This document shows positions 48,052 to 60,271 of a stretch of 64,000 bases of DNA, in pieces (within the stretch, counting starts at the first letter, position 1; each line of letters starts with the position of its first letter). Origin of the DNA: Archegozetes longisetosus (taxonomy: Eukaryota; Arthropoda; Arachnida; Sarcoptiformes; Trhypochthoniidae); contig JAEMBT020000008.1 in NCBI GenBank assembly GCA_018873245.2, forward strand, positions 7,160,238 to 7,224,237. Direction: 5' to 3'. The position numbers and the translations under genes were made by a program. A model generated the notes under the pieces. That model saw only the letters and a program-made list of their open reading frames with translations, searched no databases and was not told where the DNA came from.

Positions 48052-48992
48052 AAGGGTGTCCGGAAAGTAATTGGGACTGAGTTTGATGCGCTCGCGCGCT
48101 GTAACCATTTGCTTGTCATTGTTGAGAATACCTTCATTTTGAAGACAAGACATTCTTTTATGATATTCTAAACATAGATTATCTAAAAATTATCTCTGAA
48201 AACAATGAATAGGCCAGAAACAGAAGTATTCCCTAAAATAGTTGTGCACTTTTACTAAATTTTATATCAAATTTAGTTATAAACGTTACTATTTAGCACT
48301 CTCTGGAGTAGAACATCGAAGAATAAGACTATATGCGGCTATCAAAAGATAAGGTAATTCAATTAGTACCTGATTTAGGGCCGAAAAGTGTTTTCCCGGA
48401 AAATTATCTTATCATACAGGCCATCGAAGAATGTGGTCAAGTTTTAGAGCAATTTATTTAAAGCGGTTCAATGAATCCCGAAGAATATAAAACTGTATGC
48501 GTAGGGAAAAATCTCAAACAATTGATCGATAAATATCACAAACAGGAAAATATCTTATTTTGATTGGATTTTGATACTATTCACTATGAAAAAGATGGCC
48601 AACAATGAATGCGTAATAAAAATTGAGATTTATTGCTAGTCTCGATAACGCTTCCAATTGTTTCCCAGCCCCGAACTTATGAAAAATTCTGATCAAATAT
48701 AGATCTGAATATGGAATATGATCCAAACCACCGGAAAATCCCCATGAATTCAAATTTGTAAGGCAGAAAATATCTTAAAAGATTGCAAAAATCAGTGCAA
48801 AAGTTCTTATGTGTGACCTTTAAAAGAAACTCATACGGATTGGGGATAAATTAGCTTTAGAACCACTTTAAGAGCACAAATAGATAAAAAATGAATATAT
48901 TTTAATTCTCTAAAAATTTTATTAAAATATCTTTAGCAGTTTCAAAGTTATTGATCTTTCAAAACCAGTCCAATTACTTTCCGGACACCCTT
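48052..48992 (+). mobile_element. Degenerate mariner-like element, 941 bp
   Basis: Inverted repeats AAGGGTGTCCGGAAAGTAAT at both ends, TA outside. The plus strand carries a transposase relic with many stops. Its right end lies 23 bp before the start codon of the CCP receptor gene. Confidence 0.9.
48335..48860 (+). pseudogene. Mariner-superfamily transposase relic
   Basis: In-frame pieces include LVPDLGPKSVFPENYLIIQA, NLKQLIDKYHKQENILF, DFDTIHYEK and a C terminus with ISKRLQKSVQKFL-like spacing, broken by several stops. The second Asp region (PDFAT-type, here LDFDTIHY) and the following basic helices fit mariner-like transposases. It is non-functional. Confidence 0.7.
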
Positions 48993-49015
48993 TAATTAAA
49001 TATTGATTAGTGATA

Positions 49016-50634
49016 ATGACAACTGAAAATATTTTGATAATAATATTTGTTTATTTTTCTGTGAATGTCAACGGCGATTGCGGTACACCAGCAATACCTA
49101 GACATGCTAGATTAACTAATGATCAAAATCAAACTATTATTCTTTCTGAAAGATATAAAGAGGATGAAAGTTTAACATCTGACTGCTATGAAGAATATTA
49201 TTCAGTTGGAACCACATCTAATGGATCAAAAAGAATTATTACCTGTAGAAATGGTGAATGGCTTGGATCAATAAGAAAATGTGGTATGTGATATTTTTTT
49301 ACTAATGATCTCAGAGAGAGTGATAGATGCTAATTTATTTTTCTCTTTCTATTATCTAATTTTAATTTAAGAATGTAAGATTTTAATTAAATATTATTCG
49401 TTTCCTCATAGCAATAGAAAAATCTCGTGTAGAAATCAATGATTTAGTTGTATCAATTTTATCAAAAGACGAAAATACACAAACAATTATTTTGAGAGAA
49501 AATATTACGCATGGATGTTACAAGTTGAATATATCTACGCAAACACAAATATGGGTTTTAAATCTTGAATATGAAATTGAATTTGACAACTTTAAGCTTT
49601 CATTATTCAACGAATCAAAAATCCCGTTAGCAGAATTGGTTTTAATAGCAGGAACATCAAAAATATCTTCCTGTCCATCTTCTGGGGTTTGGCAGAATAA
49701 ACGCAAGGACTTTGATTTTCAGTGCACTTACTTAAATAATAAATCTGAAATTACTACAAATCAAATTATTGTAAAAGAAATAGCAAGTAAACATGAAGAA
49801 GTTGAAATCTGTAGAGGTGATCTTACTCTGTTTAAATTTGTTGAAGATTGTGGAGAACCCGAGAAACCACTAAATTCAATAGTTAAAAAAGTTAATGGAA
49901 CTCGTGTATTTGAATTTAGATGCCATGAGAATTTTAAATTAATAGGAAGTAAAGTTGTCCATTGTGGACAGCAAGGAAATTGGATTGAAAAATTTCCGAA
50001 ATGTGTTATATGGAATTGTAGTCTTCCGGCGGTCAATACATCCGATGCAATTATTCGCTACATGGATAAAAGAAATCAATATATACAATTTGACCAAATA
50101 TCAACAACAGCTCCACCTGAAACACAAGCGATTATAAGTTGTATATCAAAATTTTCATATGTATCAAAACAAGGTAGTAGAGAATTCAATAAAACTTGTA
50201 AAAATGGTAATTGGTTTGGGGATGAACCAATTTGTATTCAAGATATTGGCGATGTATCTATAGGAGAAAGAAATACAACAGTATCAGATTATCTAGCAAT
50301 TGCACTTGATACAAGTTCAATTTCAAATATTCCATCATCTCTGCCACATAAGGAAAGATTATCTTCACCATGGATAATGATGATCGTTTTTACTGTATTA
50401 TTTGTCGTATTAGTTACTTTCTCATTATCACTATATTTTCGCAATCGAAAATTATCATCACAATTAATCGAAGTAAATAAATTGAAAAATTTCTATGTAG
50501 ACGATGAATGTGATAAACATAATGAAGATTATTATTATGAAAATGTTAATTATAATTGTGTTAAATATGCAAGTAGATGTGATGATGTTGATAATCCTAT
50601 ATTCACTGAATATATTGAAATAATTTCTGAATAA
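49016..50634 (+). CDS. CCP/sushi-domain single-pass membrane protein
   Basis: Exons 49016-49283 and 49412-50634 flank a 128-bp intron (GTATGT donor, CTCATAG acceptor) and encode 496 residues. I start at MTTENILI because the frame upstream has no ATG. A signal peptide (to about residue 20) precedes a first CCP module (DCGTPAIPRHA to the Cys at the intron). A cysteine-poor spacer domain follows, then a second CCP (DCGEPEKP to KFPKC) and a diverged third (NCSLPA to EPIC). The transmembrane helix IMMIVFTVLFVVLVTFSL precedes an acidic tail of ~60 residues with several tyrosines (DYYYENVNYN). CCP modules bind proteins outside the cell, as in complement regulators and hikaru genki-type synaptic proteins. 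Ligand unknown; tail tyrosines could be signalling sites. Confidence 0.83.
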
Positions 50635-51568
50635 ATTAACATTTCTAGTTCTAGTTAATATAAATCTCTGAGCTAAATGTTCTAGTTATTTAACCCCTCA
50701 GTGGTATTCAGGGTGTATTGCATCCGAGACTAAACTTCAAACTTATGTTATGAAAAACTATATACCTATATATATAGGTCGATGATTGCATTGTCTCTAT
50801 CTCCAAATATCTGGTCACAACTGTATGTGTGATGCCCTTCGTCTGATAACGGACTCTTTGATGAAGAGTCACTCTTACTTGTCAGTATCATCGATTTATT
50901 TATTAAACTGATTATATTCATAATTTTGTCTGCATTGTAATATTTGATGTTTTACTGCTAATGAAATCTATCTTAAATGTTTATTGAATCAACTTTTATT
51001 ATGTAGATTCTGTCCTATAATAAAATATTTAATTTGTTAAGAAAAATATTAATGAGTTATTCAATCACTATAATAGATAACTTAATGACAAAACAATATG
51101 CCAAACGTGCTGATGAATAAAATAATAAATACTGGCTCTTAATTAAAATTAGTTTCATTTTCATATAAGTGAACAAAAAGCTGTAGAATGAAAAGCACAT
51201 TTCTGAATATTAACGATAAGGTCTATTCGCATTATTATTAAGTATTCTATAATAACCTTAAAGATCCTTAAATTATTTAAATATTACGTAGGCCATATCT
51301 ATATAAAATATATGTTAACATTTTGATCAATAAACGAGTAAATAAATAGTTTAATTAAAAATTATTTGAATTCAGATATGAGAGGTTATTTAATACAAAA
51401 TTAGCTTCTCATCTTACATGAAAAGTTTATACTAAACGTTATATCTAGATATTCTATAATAATCAGAAAATTATTATTATCAAATATTTTCAAAATATCA
51501 AAGAAATATACATTTGTTGGAAATATTATTTGACAATTATATATTGCTCAGTTAGAAATATTCTCGTC
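50635..51568. other. Intergenic between the CCP and channel genes
   Basis: This should contain the channel promoter. Bases ~50775-50890 resemble ~45290-45400. No gene is seen. Confidence 0.5.
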
Positions 51569-54500
51569 ATGGTTTCAAAGTTTCTGAAAAATAAGAATAT
51601 TTCGAAATTTATTGTTACATTAATGAAACTGTTGTGTTTGCTTATATTGATAGTACAGATAATTTATGTCTCTATAGATTATTTTTCATATCCATTTGGG
51701 ATCAAAGTTTATATCAATTATGATGAAAGAATTGATTTGCCATCTTTTACATTTTGCACACAAGAAAATTACATTTGGGAAAAGAATAAATTAGAACTTC
51801 TGAAACCTGGTTTAATTGAAGAAATTGATCGATATTTTATTGATAATGAATATTGCACTAGTCATTTCAATTATGGCCTAAAGCTTAATGAATCAAAATT
51901 AAAACAGTGTAAAAAGGTAGTAGAAATTTATAAAAATCTGGACAATTTTATCTTCAACGAGATAAGTGACTCAAATAACATTTCAATAAAAACCTTTTTC
52001 GATAATACTTTAAGTGCTGAGGAATTGATTGAATGCAAGCTGAAATATAAAGTCTCAAAAGGGAATTACACTGATATAAACTGTTTGTCTGTAAGCCGAA
52101 CGATACAAGTTATCAGAAGAGGTAATCGTTTAGGTAAATGCTTTGTTTATTTTCATAGGAAAGAAAAATTTGACGATAATTTATCTGAAAAATTTAAACT
52201 GAGACGTGGTGATTACATAGAACTTAAAGTGAATGAAAGGATATTGCAAAGTTTATCTTATGAAAGCTTTTCTCCAACTAAATTGGTTCATATAAGCATT
52301 CATTCTTCTAACAGTTCGACAACAATTTCAAAGTTTAATTCACTAATCATTTACATATCTCAATCAGTAGTTACTTTCAGCAAAATTAACTACATAACAC
52401 TTCCAAAACCTTATTCTACGGAATGTCAGGAATTTGCTCGGGATTCTAAATTTTATTCATACCAAGATTGTTTTGAATGGTGTTTATTGGATAATCAAGT
52501 TCGGTTAAGCAGTTGTATCCCTAATCCCTTTTCAAATAACTCCTTTGAATTGAAAAACAATACCGATTTATATAAATATTTTCTATGTAGTCAAAAAATT
52601 CAGATTAGAACACTAATCAACAAAATTTGTAGAATTAAGTGTAGAAGAAACTGTTTTGAAGAATATTATGATTCAAAAAGTGAATTCTTAACAGATTTAT
52701 TCGGTTGGAACAAAGAGTTTCGGATTCAACCTAGAAATTATCCAGTTTATGTTTATGAAAATTATGGTAAATGTTCTTTCACAATTTATTTGACAAATAT
52801 TGGAGGTTTAGTTTCACTGTGGTTGGGATTGTCCGCAGTAGATTTATATAAATTAGTTCAACAATTCATAAATTTATTGAAGTTCTCAGTCAACAAACTA
52901 ATCATTTTGATGAAGAAAAGTTCGTATCTGTTCAAAATCTATAACTTTTTGAAAAAAGTTTTAGTAGTTCTTCATAACATCCAAAGATTCGAATGGAAGA
53001 AATTACTGAAATTTATTTGTATTTGTTGTTATTTCTATCAACTTTTCGAACTTACATCAGAATATTTGTCTTATAATTTTGCAGTGTATGTTCAAATATC
53101 TCCTTATAGAGATGATGACGGTAATCTAAAAGTAGATAGTATTCCAGGCGTCTCGATTTGTAAGACATATCATTTTTTATATGTTGAAGATTTGATATCC
53201 AATTCTGGATATCGCGAACTGTATTTTCATTTGAATTCTATAGCAAATTTAACAAAATATTCTTTAAATTTGAATAAAACAGGCTTTGAATTTAAACGTC
53301 AATATATTGAAAAAATCAAAAAATTAATTGACAAAGAAAAGGACATTACTTACTTCTTATTATTTACGAGTTTATTGCCATACGAAATGAGATGTGATTA
53401 TTCCATGTCAAAATGTGTTCAAAAAGAAGATCTCATATTTAGTGTATCAAATCGCGGCGAATGTTTCACTTATTTAAGCAATTTGAATACAGAAAGCATT
53501 CATGACTTGAAAATTGAGGAATATAATACTTTTATTGTTTTGATAAATATTGAAACAACTTTTATTCATTATGTATTAATTCATGATCAAAACTACTTAC
53601 CATCTTATGGATTTACCGATCAGATACTGAATACACATTTTGAGTATACAATGACTAGAGTCAGACGATTGCCATATCCTTTCAGCACAGATTGCTTTGA
53701 TTATAAAAATAATTATCAAGTAAAAAGTCGGGGTCAATGTGTTAATTCATGTCTCATCAATAAAATGTTAAAACATCACAAATGTTTGCCTAAAAATTTT
53801 GAACTTTTAACATTTTCCACTATCGATACATTCAACACGACATTTTGTGACAATTCGAGTCTAGAATTAGACTTTGAATCTAAGTGCAGCAACGCTTGTC
53901 ATCTGGCATGTGAAGAATCGTTTTTCACTGTTATTCCGTCAGATAGCGAGCGAATAACGCCATTAAAACAAGCATACGTTACTTTTGTATATGAGGAACT
54001 GATGACGATTGTTCACTTTTTATCAACGATTGGTGGACTTCTCGGACTATGGAGTAATGCTTCTGTTTATGATTTGCAAATTTTTCTAATTGACTCTTTG
54101 AAGAAAGTTATTGACTCAGCTATGATGAAGAGATTCTCAATTTTCATAAAGTGGTTTAGGTCATTTGGAGCGATCACTAAACTCATTTTCAATTTTCTCT
54201 TTAAAAGGGTCAATTTTAAGGTGAAAATTTTTATATTTTAGAGATTTTAAAATAAATATTTATTTTAGATTTAACCATTTATTTTATTTTTATCTTTAGG
54301 CTATTGTCACATTAGTGACGATGATTGCCCTGATAAGTCAAATCATATCAACTACAATTTCATTCTTGGAGTTCAAAACTTTTATCGAAATTGAAATTGA
54401 AAATCCAAACTATAATTCTATGAGAATACCACCTTTAAAAGTATGTTTTAAGAGTAAACTGATTGTAATTCATGAATATTTGAAAATTAACAAAACCGAT

Positions 54501-55607
54501 GAGTTAGACTTCTACTCAGAAGAAATAACGAACTTTTACAAAGAATTCAAAAGAAGAGAAAATTATTCGAGTTTATTGACGAAGACCTTCTTATACAACG
54601 ATCTAAGGGATTATATCAAGTGTCAGTTAAATATTGAAATCAATGAAAGTTCTGATGGAAAGCCAATAAACTGTGATCAAGTTATAGATTCAGTTGACAA
54701 TGAAATTCATTTTCCAAAAGAAAATAATGACAGCAGTTGGTGGAAATGCTTTATACTCAGTTTTAATAATGAAAAACTGTTTAAAAATAGACTCCTTCTA
54801 ACCAGTAATGATCATTTTATAGAACTCTCAATGAATTTTCGTCAATGCAAGCATTCTTATATATGGTCCGAAATATCAGGAAGAACTTCTGAATTTGAGG
54901 GAAGTGTGGAAATTTCTTATCCTTGCAATGCTGTAGAAATGATATCAATCAGCAGGACTTCTCAAGTGTTTTTGGAAAGTCCGTATGAGTCTGGATGCAG
55001 TCGTTATAAGAGAGACATGCCTTTCGATTCAAAGTCATATAAAGATTGTTTGAGAAAGTGTTTCATAGAATCGTGCAACAAATTAAACAAATGCTTTGTT
55101 TTGATTTACAAAGACATGGTGACAGAATCAGATTTCAAACACAGTAATTATTCTGTTATTTGTAATGAAACACAAGTTAATGATTGCGAGAAAAAAATTG
55201 ATCAAAATATTTGTCAGAGAAAATGCCCGATCGATTGTATTAAAGATGAATTCGTGGTAACGGATACATTTCGTAAGGCTCGGGATAATAATAAAAATGA
55301 TAAGAAAATCACGAGTTTATTGAAATGGGATTCACAGTATCCATTGATTATTTATAAAGAGACGCCTTCTATGTTGTTAATCGATTACTTCACTTATATC
55401 GGAGGTCTTTTTGGACTTTGGTTTGGTGTTTGTGTCAAAATTCTATTTAATCTCTATATTGAACACTTCAGACTACTGATGTCGATCACAAAAATTTGTT
55501 TTAGATCATTGCTGTCATACTTGATTAATATGTGTAAAATAATATTTAAGATAATCAAATGGATTTTCTTTGAACTTTTCATAGAATGCTTCAGAGTTTG
55601 GCATTAG
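51569..55607 (+). CDS. DEG/ENaC channel with three tandem subunit repeats in one polypeptide
   Basis: Exons 51569-54220 and 54300-55607 join in phase 0 across a 79-bp intron (AAG then GTGAAA; TATCTTTAG then GCT) and encode 1,319 residues. I start at MVSKFLKNKN, the first ATG in frame. Each repeat has TM1, a post-TM1 motif (LPSFTFC 57-63; SIPGVSIC 524-531; RIPPLKVC 926-933) and a cysteine-rich ectodomain. Each also has a PY-S-x-C motif (PYSTEC, PFSTDC, PYESGC) and TM2 with GGLxxLW. The pore GxS filter reads GLS (420-422), NAS (830-832) and GVC (1260-1262). Repeats 1 and 2 are uninterrupted in one exon, so their fusion does not depend on splicing. DEG/ENaC proteins are ~500-residue subunits of trimeric sodium channels in sensory cells. 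Three linked repeats suggest one chain forms a whole channel (inference). Confidence 0.85.
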
Positions 55608-56543
55608 AATGAGAAAATTCTTTTCAAAATTTTATTATCAGGAGTAATGAGAATGTGTGAACACATAATACAAATACTAATAGAGATCATAATATGTGTT
55701 TATAACTTAATCAAGAATTTATTTTTCAAATTCACAAACTTGATTATATAAACTTGATAATTCCCATAACCATGTTTGAGAAAAATTGTTTTAGTTTACT
55801 ATTTATGGGATTAAAATATAGTCTACAAAATTTAAAATAGATTTCGCGAACTTATGAGTTAATAAAAACAAATAAATATGACTAAAATCTGAAGAATTAA
55901 GAAATAAAAGTTTATACATTACATATATGTTTATAATTTATACAGAGTCCGGCATATAAAACTCTAAGGATATAAGTCTAACGGCTTCAAAATTTGCCAA
56001 AGTTGTTTGGTTTGATTAGTATATCATTAAAGATAATTGTCAATTTTTATAATGGCTTCATATCAGTTATCTCTTAAGGAACGGGTCCAAATAGTAAGGT
56101 AGTATATTATTTCAAATAATAACACCGTTAGAAACTTTTTTCTAGAGGAAGACGTTCGAATGGAAAAAAGACATGCATTAGTCTGATTTTAAACTTAAGG
56201 CCAGACGTCAAGCGTGGAAAATATTTTGAAGATTTAACTTCTGCAAAAAGTTTTATTTTAAACGTTTGAATGAAACATGTTTTTATTAGTCATTCATATA
56301 AAATTCGCGCCCATTTATGTCTGTCATTATTTGAAGTCTAGTTATTTGAATGTAACGAAAATATTTTTGTTGAATTATTAATTAAATAATTAGCTAATTT
56401 ATTACTAAAATTGAGGAAATTTGGCAGTCATTTAAGATTTATTCAATATCTGAAAAAATTTTGGTGAGTAACCAGTTTTAATAAATTCTTATCTAATTTT
56501 AATATTTTATATTTTTAGCGAATCGAAAAATATAGATATTATC
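55608..56543. other. Downstream of the channel, with a transposon relic
   Basis: From about 55943 the sequence CAGAGTCCGGCATATAAAAC resembles the TIR of IS630/mariner elements, and a transposase start follows at 56053. No matching right end was found. Confidence 0.5.
56053..56188 (+). pseudogene. Transposase N-terminal remnant
   Basis: MASYQLSLKERVQIVR, stop, then YIISNNNTVRNFFLEEDVRM. This is the start of the same HTH family as at 58889 (MSSKYTLKEHFLIIKEYL). Truncated. Confidence 0.6.
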
Positions 56544-56581
56544 GGCTGGTCTCTGGAAGCGCTTCCAATCGGAGACCAGCC
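56544..56581. repeat. Compact nested palindrome
   Basis: A 10-bp outer stem (GGCTGGTCTC and GAGACCAGCC) encloses the perfect 14-base palindrome TGGAAGCGCTTCCA and a four-base spacer, in otherwise AT-rich DNA. It could form a stable hairpin or cruciform. Confidence 0.8.
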
Positions 56582-58731
56582 TATGATATGAATTACTTTT
56601 CCTCACAGTTATCAACTCTTTTCGAAAAGAATGAAAACAGAAGTATCAAATAATTATTGGAATAATATCCTTATCTCAAAACAGAGAAATGGGTAAAGTG
56701 TTTATATTTTTTAAAAACAACTTACTGATTCTTTCATTCCTGTTCGATAGGCAACTAAAAATGAATCTTGAGCACAAATATGAGCAATTATTTGATCTAA
56801 ATTGCGGTTAGTTTGAAAATTTCATAATCAATGGCTCACAATTTTATCAGAAATCAAAGGACAGTAACGAATCGAATTGTTCGTCTCAAAATATGCAAAA
56901 TATGAAAAAACTAGATATTTAAAAGCGCTTTCAATAATCTGAAATTAATATTTTATTTAACTTTATTGTCAGTTGAAGTGCAAGCTGTTCTCTTTACTCC
57001 CTTTACAAGATATTTGCAAAAGCCATTCAACGATCACTTTTAACAATGCTCACCTATACAACGGCACAGCGAAGACTGTTTTAGTATCGCTTCAAGAAAA
57101 TCAGTTGAAAGTATGTTAGAAACGTTGACTCAAGTTATAAGTTGGCTAATAGCACTATAAATTGGTGTATTGTTTTTATTCTCAAATGATTTTCATTAAA
57201 TGATTTATTTATTTTAAAAATCAAATTAAAACACTTTGAAATAATTTTAAAGTTTGAAAAAGCTTTATTTACTTCGTTCATTCAACGCATTACTTAATGT
57301 TTACTGTTTATTGCTAAAGTCTACAATTAACACAATCTCTTTCGTGAAATACATTACTTCAATCTAATTTAGTATTAATTTAAATAGAAATTGAACTTTC
57401 AATTGAAATAATTAAGCATATTTTGTTCATCCAAACTTATTGAAGTTAAAATCATATATAAAGCTAGGTTCAAACTTTTAATTTCAATCAAAAAGCAAAA
57501 AGAACTTGAGGTAACTTAACTCTTTGTAGAGAATTATTCGGTTTCAGATTAATAACTAAAAAACATAAATCGTTATCAACGAGATTTTTTATCTTATAAA
57601 TGACTCACTCATAAATTTATGTTCTAGCCGTGTTTTTATTAATAAATGTTAGGTCGGTTCAAAATAGATGTCAGAGATGTATTTCTTAAAATATAAGACT
57701 GGAAATAAAGTCTGCATATTTTGACCATGTTTAATCAACATTATTTATGTGAAGAATGGTTATGTTCAAACATCAAGTTCAGTAGCATTTCCATACATGT
57801 ATTATCTGTCTGCAATTTTCTTTTGGAATTAATTTTGATATCAGTTTCTATTTATAGTCAGTTCTTAAGCTATGTCTTCAGATGAACTCCACATAAAGCA
57901 TTGCGGATGATCCGGGCTAATGGGTATAAAGGGATTCTCGACTCCCCACCCCAATTGTGATAGATCATTGGATTCAACTCGTCGAGCTGAACCTTTTGAT
58001 GCCAAACTTAACCACTTCCGGTCCGAACGTGACCACTTCTGGTCAATTAGATCTAACCGCCTAGAAAATAGATAAACCTGGTTTTACCAGGTTGTAACCC
58101 AAACTAAACCTGGTTTGAACTAAGGTATGATAGGTTAGGTCACTTTTAGTTCCAAACAAAAACTGAGACTTTGGACATGTATTTTTGGCGCCTCAACTAT
58201 ATTTGGTCTTTTTTTTAATATACAGTCTGTCCTTTGATCTTCTAAACTGAAATAAAGCAGTTAAAGCTTTTTATATTTTGTATATACTAATCAGATGTCA
58301 AATAAATTAATCGTCGATTCAAAATTTGATACTTTGAAACAAACTTTTAATAATCTAATTGAATGTAATAGAATCAGTGTTTAAAAATAGCAACTCAATA
58401 CTTTGTACATATGCTGAAAATGTTGTCTGTTATTTTCTAAACAAAGCTTAACTCTTTAATCACATTGTTTGAAACTCTTGAAAGCGTTTCAGAAGTTATT
58501 TATTCGGTCACAACAATGGTTAGTTAATAAATAAGTTTTATAAACAAAGACTATTGTAAACTATTTTTAACACTAAAAGTGTTTTTAGACAAAACATCAT
58601 CGTTAAAGAACGATCTTTGCTGAGAATTATTTGAAACTTTATTCATCCGTTTGATATGATCCATGCATAATATTACAGAAAGATTGCACTCAATATGAGT
58701 TTAGAAGATAAAAGAACAGACTGTATATATA
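56582..58731. other. Intergenic with a GC-richer island at 57860-58140
   Basis: No gene is seen. The island includes the short hairpin AACCTGGTTTTACCAGGTT and two similar CCACTTCCGGTC/CCACTTCTGGTC phrases, so it may be an old repeat. The rest is AT-rich. Confidence 0.4.
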
Positions 58732-59268
58732 TAGTGTGTCCGGAAACCTAAGTCATAAAACTAAACGGCTATAACTTTTTTAATATGGGGTTATTTAAAT
58801 TGAAATTTTGCAGACTTTTTCTAGTTAAATTAAAGATTTTTTCTGTGTAATATAACTTTCGTTTTCTCAACTAATAATCCGTACAAAAATGTCTTCGAAA
58901 TACACTTTAAAAGAGCATTTCTTAATAATTAAAGAATATTTATAGTCCTGACCTCAACCCTTGTGATTATTTTCTTTGGGGTTATCTCAAAAAAAAAGTT
59001 TATGCCAGTTCTCCTGACACTATTGATAACCTCAAAAATTTTATTGAAAAGAGATTATCGATATTAAAGCTGATGTTCTCGATAGAGTTATCGAGAACTT
59101 TGAAGTTAGGCTGCGCAAAGTCTATTCAGAAGAAGGTTGGTATATTGAGACGATCCTATCATAAACTTACACTTTTCAACTTTATTTCTAAAAAAATCAT
59201 GTAAATATGTTATGCAGTTTTCGAGAAATAAACTTTTAAATTATTGACATAGGTTTCCGGACACACTG
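58732..59268 (+). mobile_element. IS630/mariner-type element with internal deletion, 537 bp
   Basis: The ends TAGTGTGTCCGGAAACCTA and, reversed, CAGTGTGTCCGGAAACCTA lie next to TA. Inside, the first 18 codons of a transposase (MSSKYTLKEHFLIIKEYL, then stop) are followed at once by its last part (PDLNPCDYFLWGYLKKKVYA, then a frameshift and VIENFEVRLRKVYSEEGWY). All of the core between has been deleted. Confidence 0.9.
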
Positions 59269-59292
59269 TATATACTATACTATACTATACTG
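59269..59292. repeat. (TATAC)n microsatellite
   Basis: Four to five copies of TATAC lie directly at the right border of the deleted element. Confidence 0.75.
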
Positions 59293-60189
59293 TACCATAT
59301 TTATATGATTGATTGAAATATCACAATACATTAAGTCGCAACAAGACAATGGATCAAACAGTAGACAAGAACTTATTGAAATGGATCTAGTTTAATTTGG
59401 TTAACACAAAATTTCCACTCAATTAAGATTTACCTGAACGATTAGTTGTTAACTAAGTGACATATGTTAAAGCTATAGAGATGTTTGCGATAATGTATTT
59501 GACTTAAGTCTAGAAAAAGAATTTCTAAGAAATTGACTCAGTGAACCTGATGAAAAATTTTTCATTTAAAATCAGAACAAATTATGATGACAAAAGAAAA
59601 GATCGCTTTATTCTATAAAGAACAAAAAAAGACAAACAAATTTTACTAGTTAATGATTGTTTCTATACTTTAATAGTTTTTTATGTGTATATTCCTCCGA
59701 AAATCCTGTTCGTATTTCCATTTAATATACTGTCAATATTTATATTTATGGGTTGAATTGATCGTTACTAACAGGAACTTAATAGGATATGGTAAATAGC
59801 TAACAGGTAATACTTTTATAGTTTTAGATAACAAAAAACGTGTTCATTTTCAGAATTATCTGATAATGCTTCTTTTGACTTTACTTATCAACCGCTTCAT
59901 TTGAATTTTATGTTTTTTGACAATTTGAAAAGTAACTATTGCATTGAATGAAAAAAAACATGATTAACTAAGCAAATAGTAAACTAAAACTCAATTATTG
60001 CTAAAGTGATCGGTTGATATATTAATATATTTAAAATCGTGTTTATTCAGAAAGTGCAATAACAATGTTTACTTTAATATAAATAATTCTTAGAAAAGAA
60101 ATCGTTACTGTTTACTTATTACTTTTTATATACTGATATGAACCGATATATTTCATAAACAATTTTCACTAATTATTACTCTCGAACAG
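59293..60189. other. Upstream part of the second peptide-gene segment
   Basis: Related to 40910-42910 but without the 815-bp insert. It contains the probable promoter region of peptide gene 2. No other gene is seen. Confidence 0.5.
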
Positions 60190-60197
60190 TATAAAAG
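60190..60197 (+). promoter_or_regulatory. TATA box of peptide gene 2
   Basis: TATAAAAG in the block ACAGTATAAAAGG, identical to that before peptide gene 1 while the surrounding sequence has diverged. It lies 75 bp before the ATG. Confidence 0.75.
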
Positions 60198-60271
60198 GCA
60201 TTAGAAACTAAGTTGACGCCAAAGAATTGGAGTTAGAGAATTAATTAGAGATTGAAGTCACTTGTTTAGCG

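Noticed and set aside
49518-50137. Three ORFs overlapping the CCP gene
   Set aside because: Other-frame shadows of the CCP receptor exon 2.
54315-55607. Third DEG/ENaC repeat as a separate gene
   Set aside because: The open frame lacks a plausible start before TM1; the first ATG lies inside the membrane helix, and a phase-0 intron joins it to the upstream ORF.
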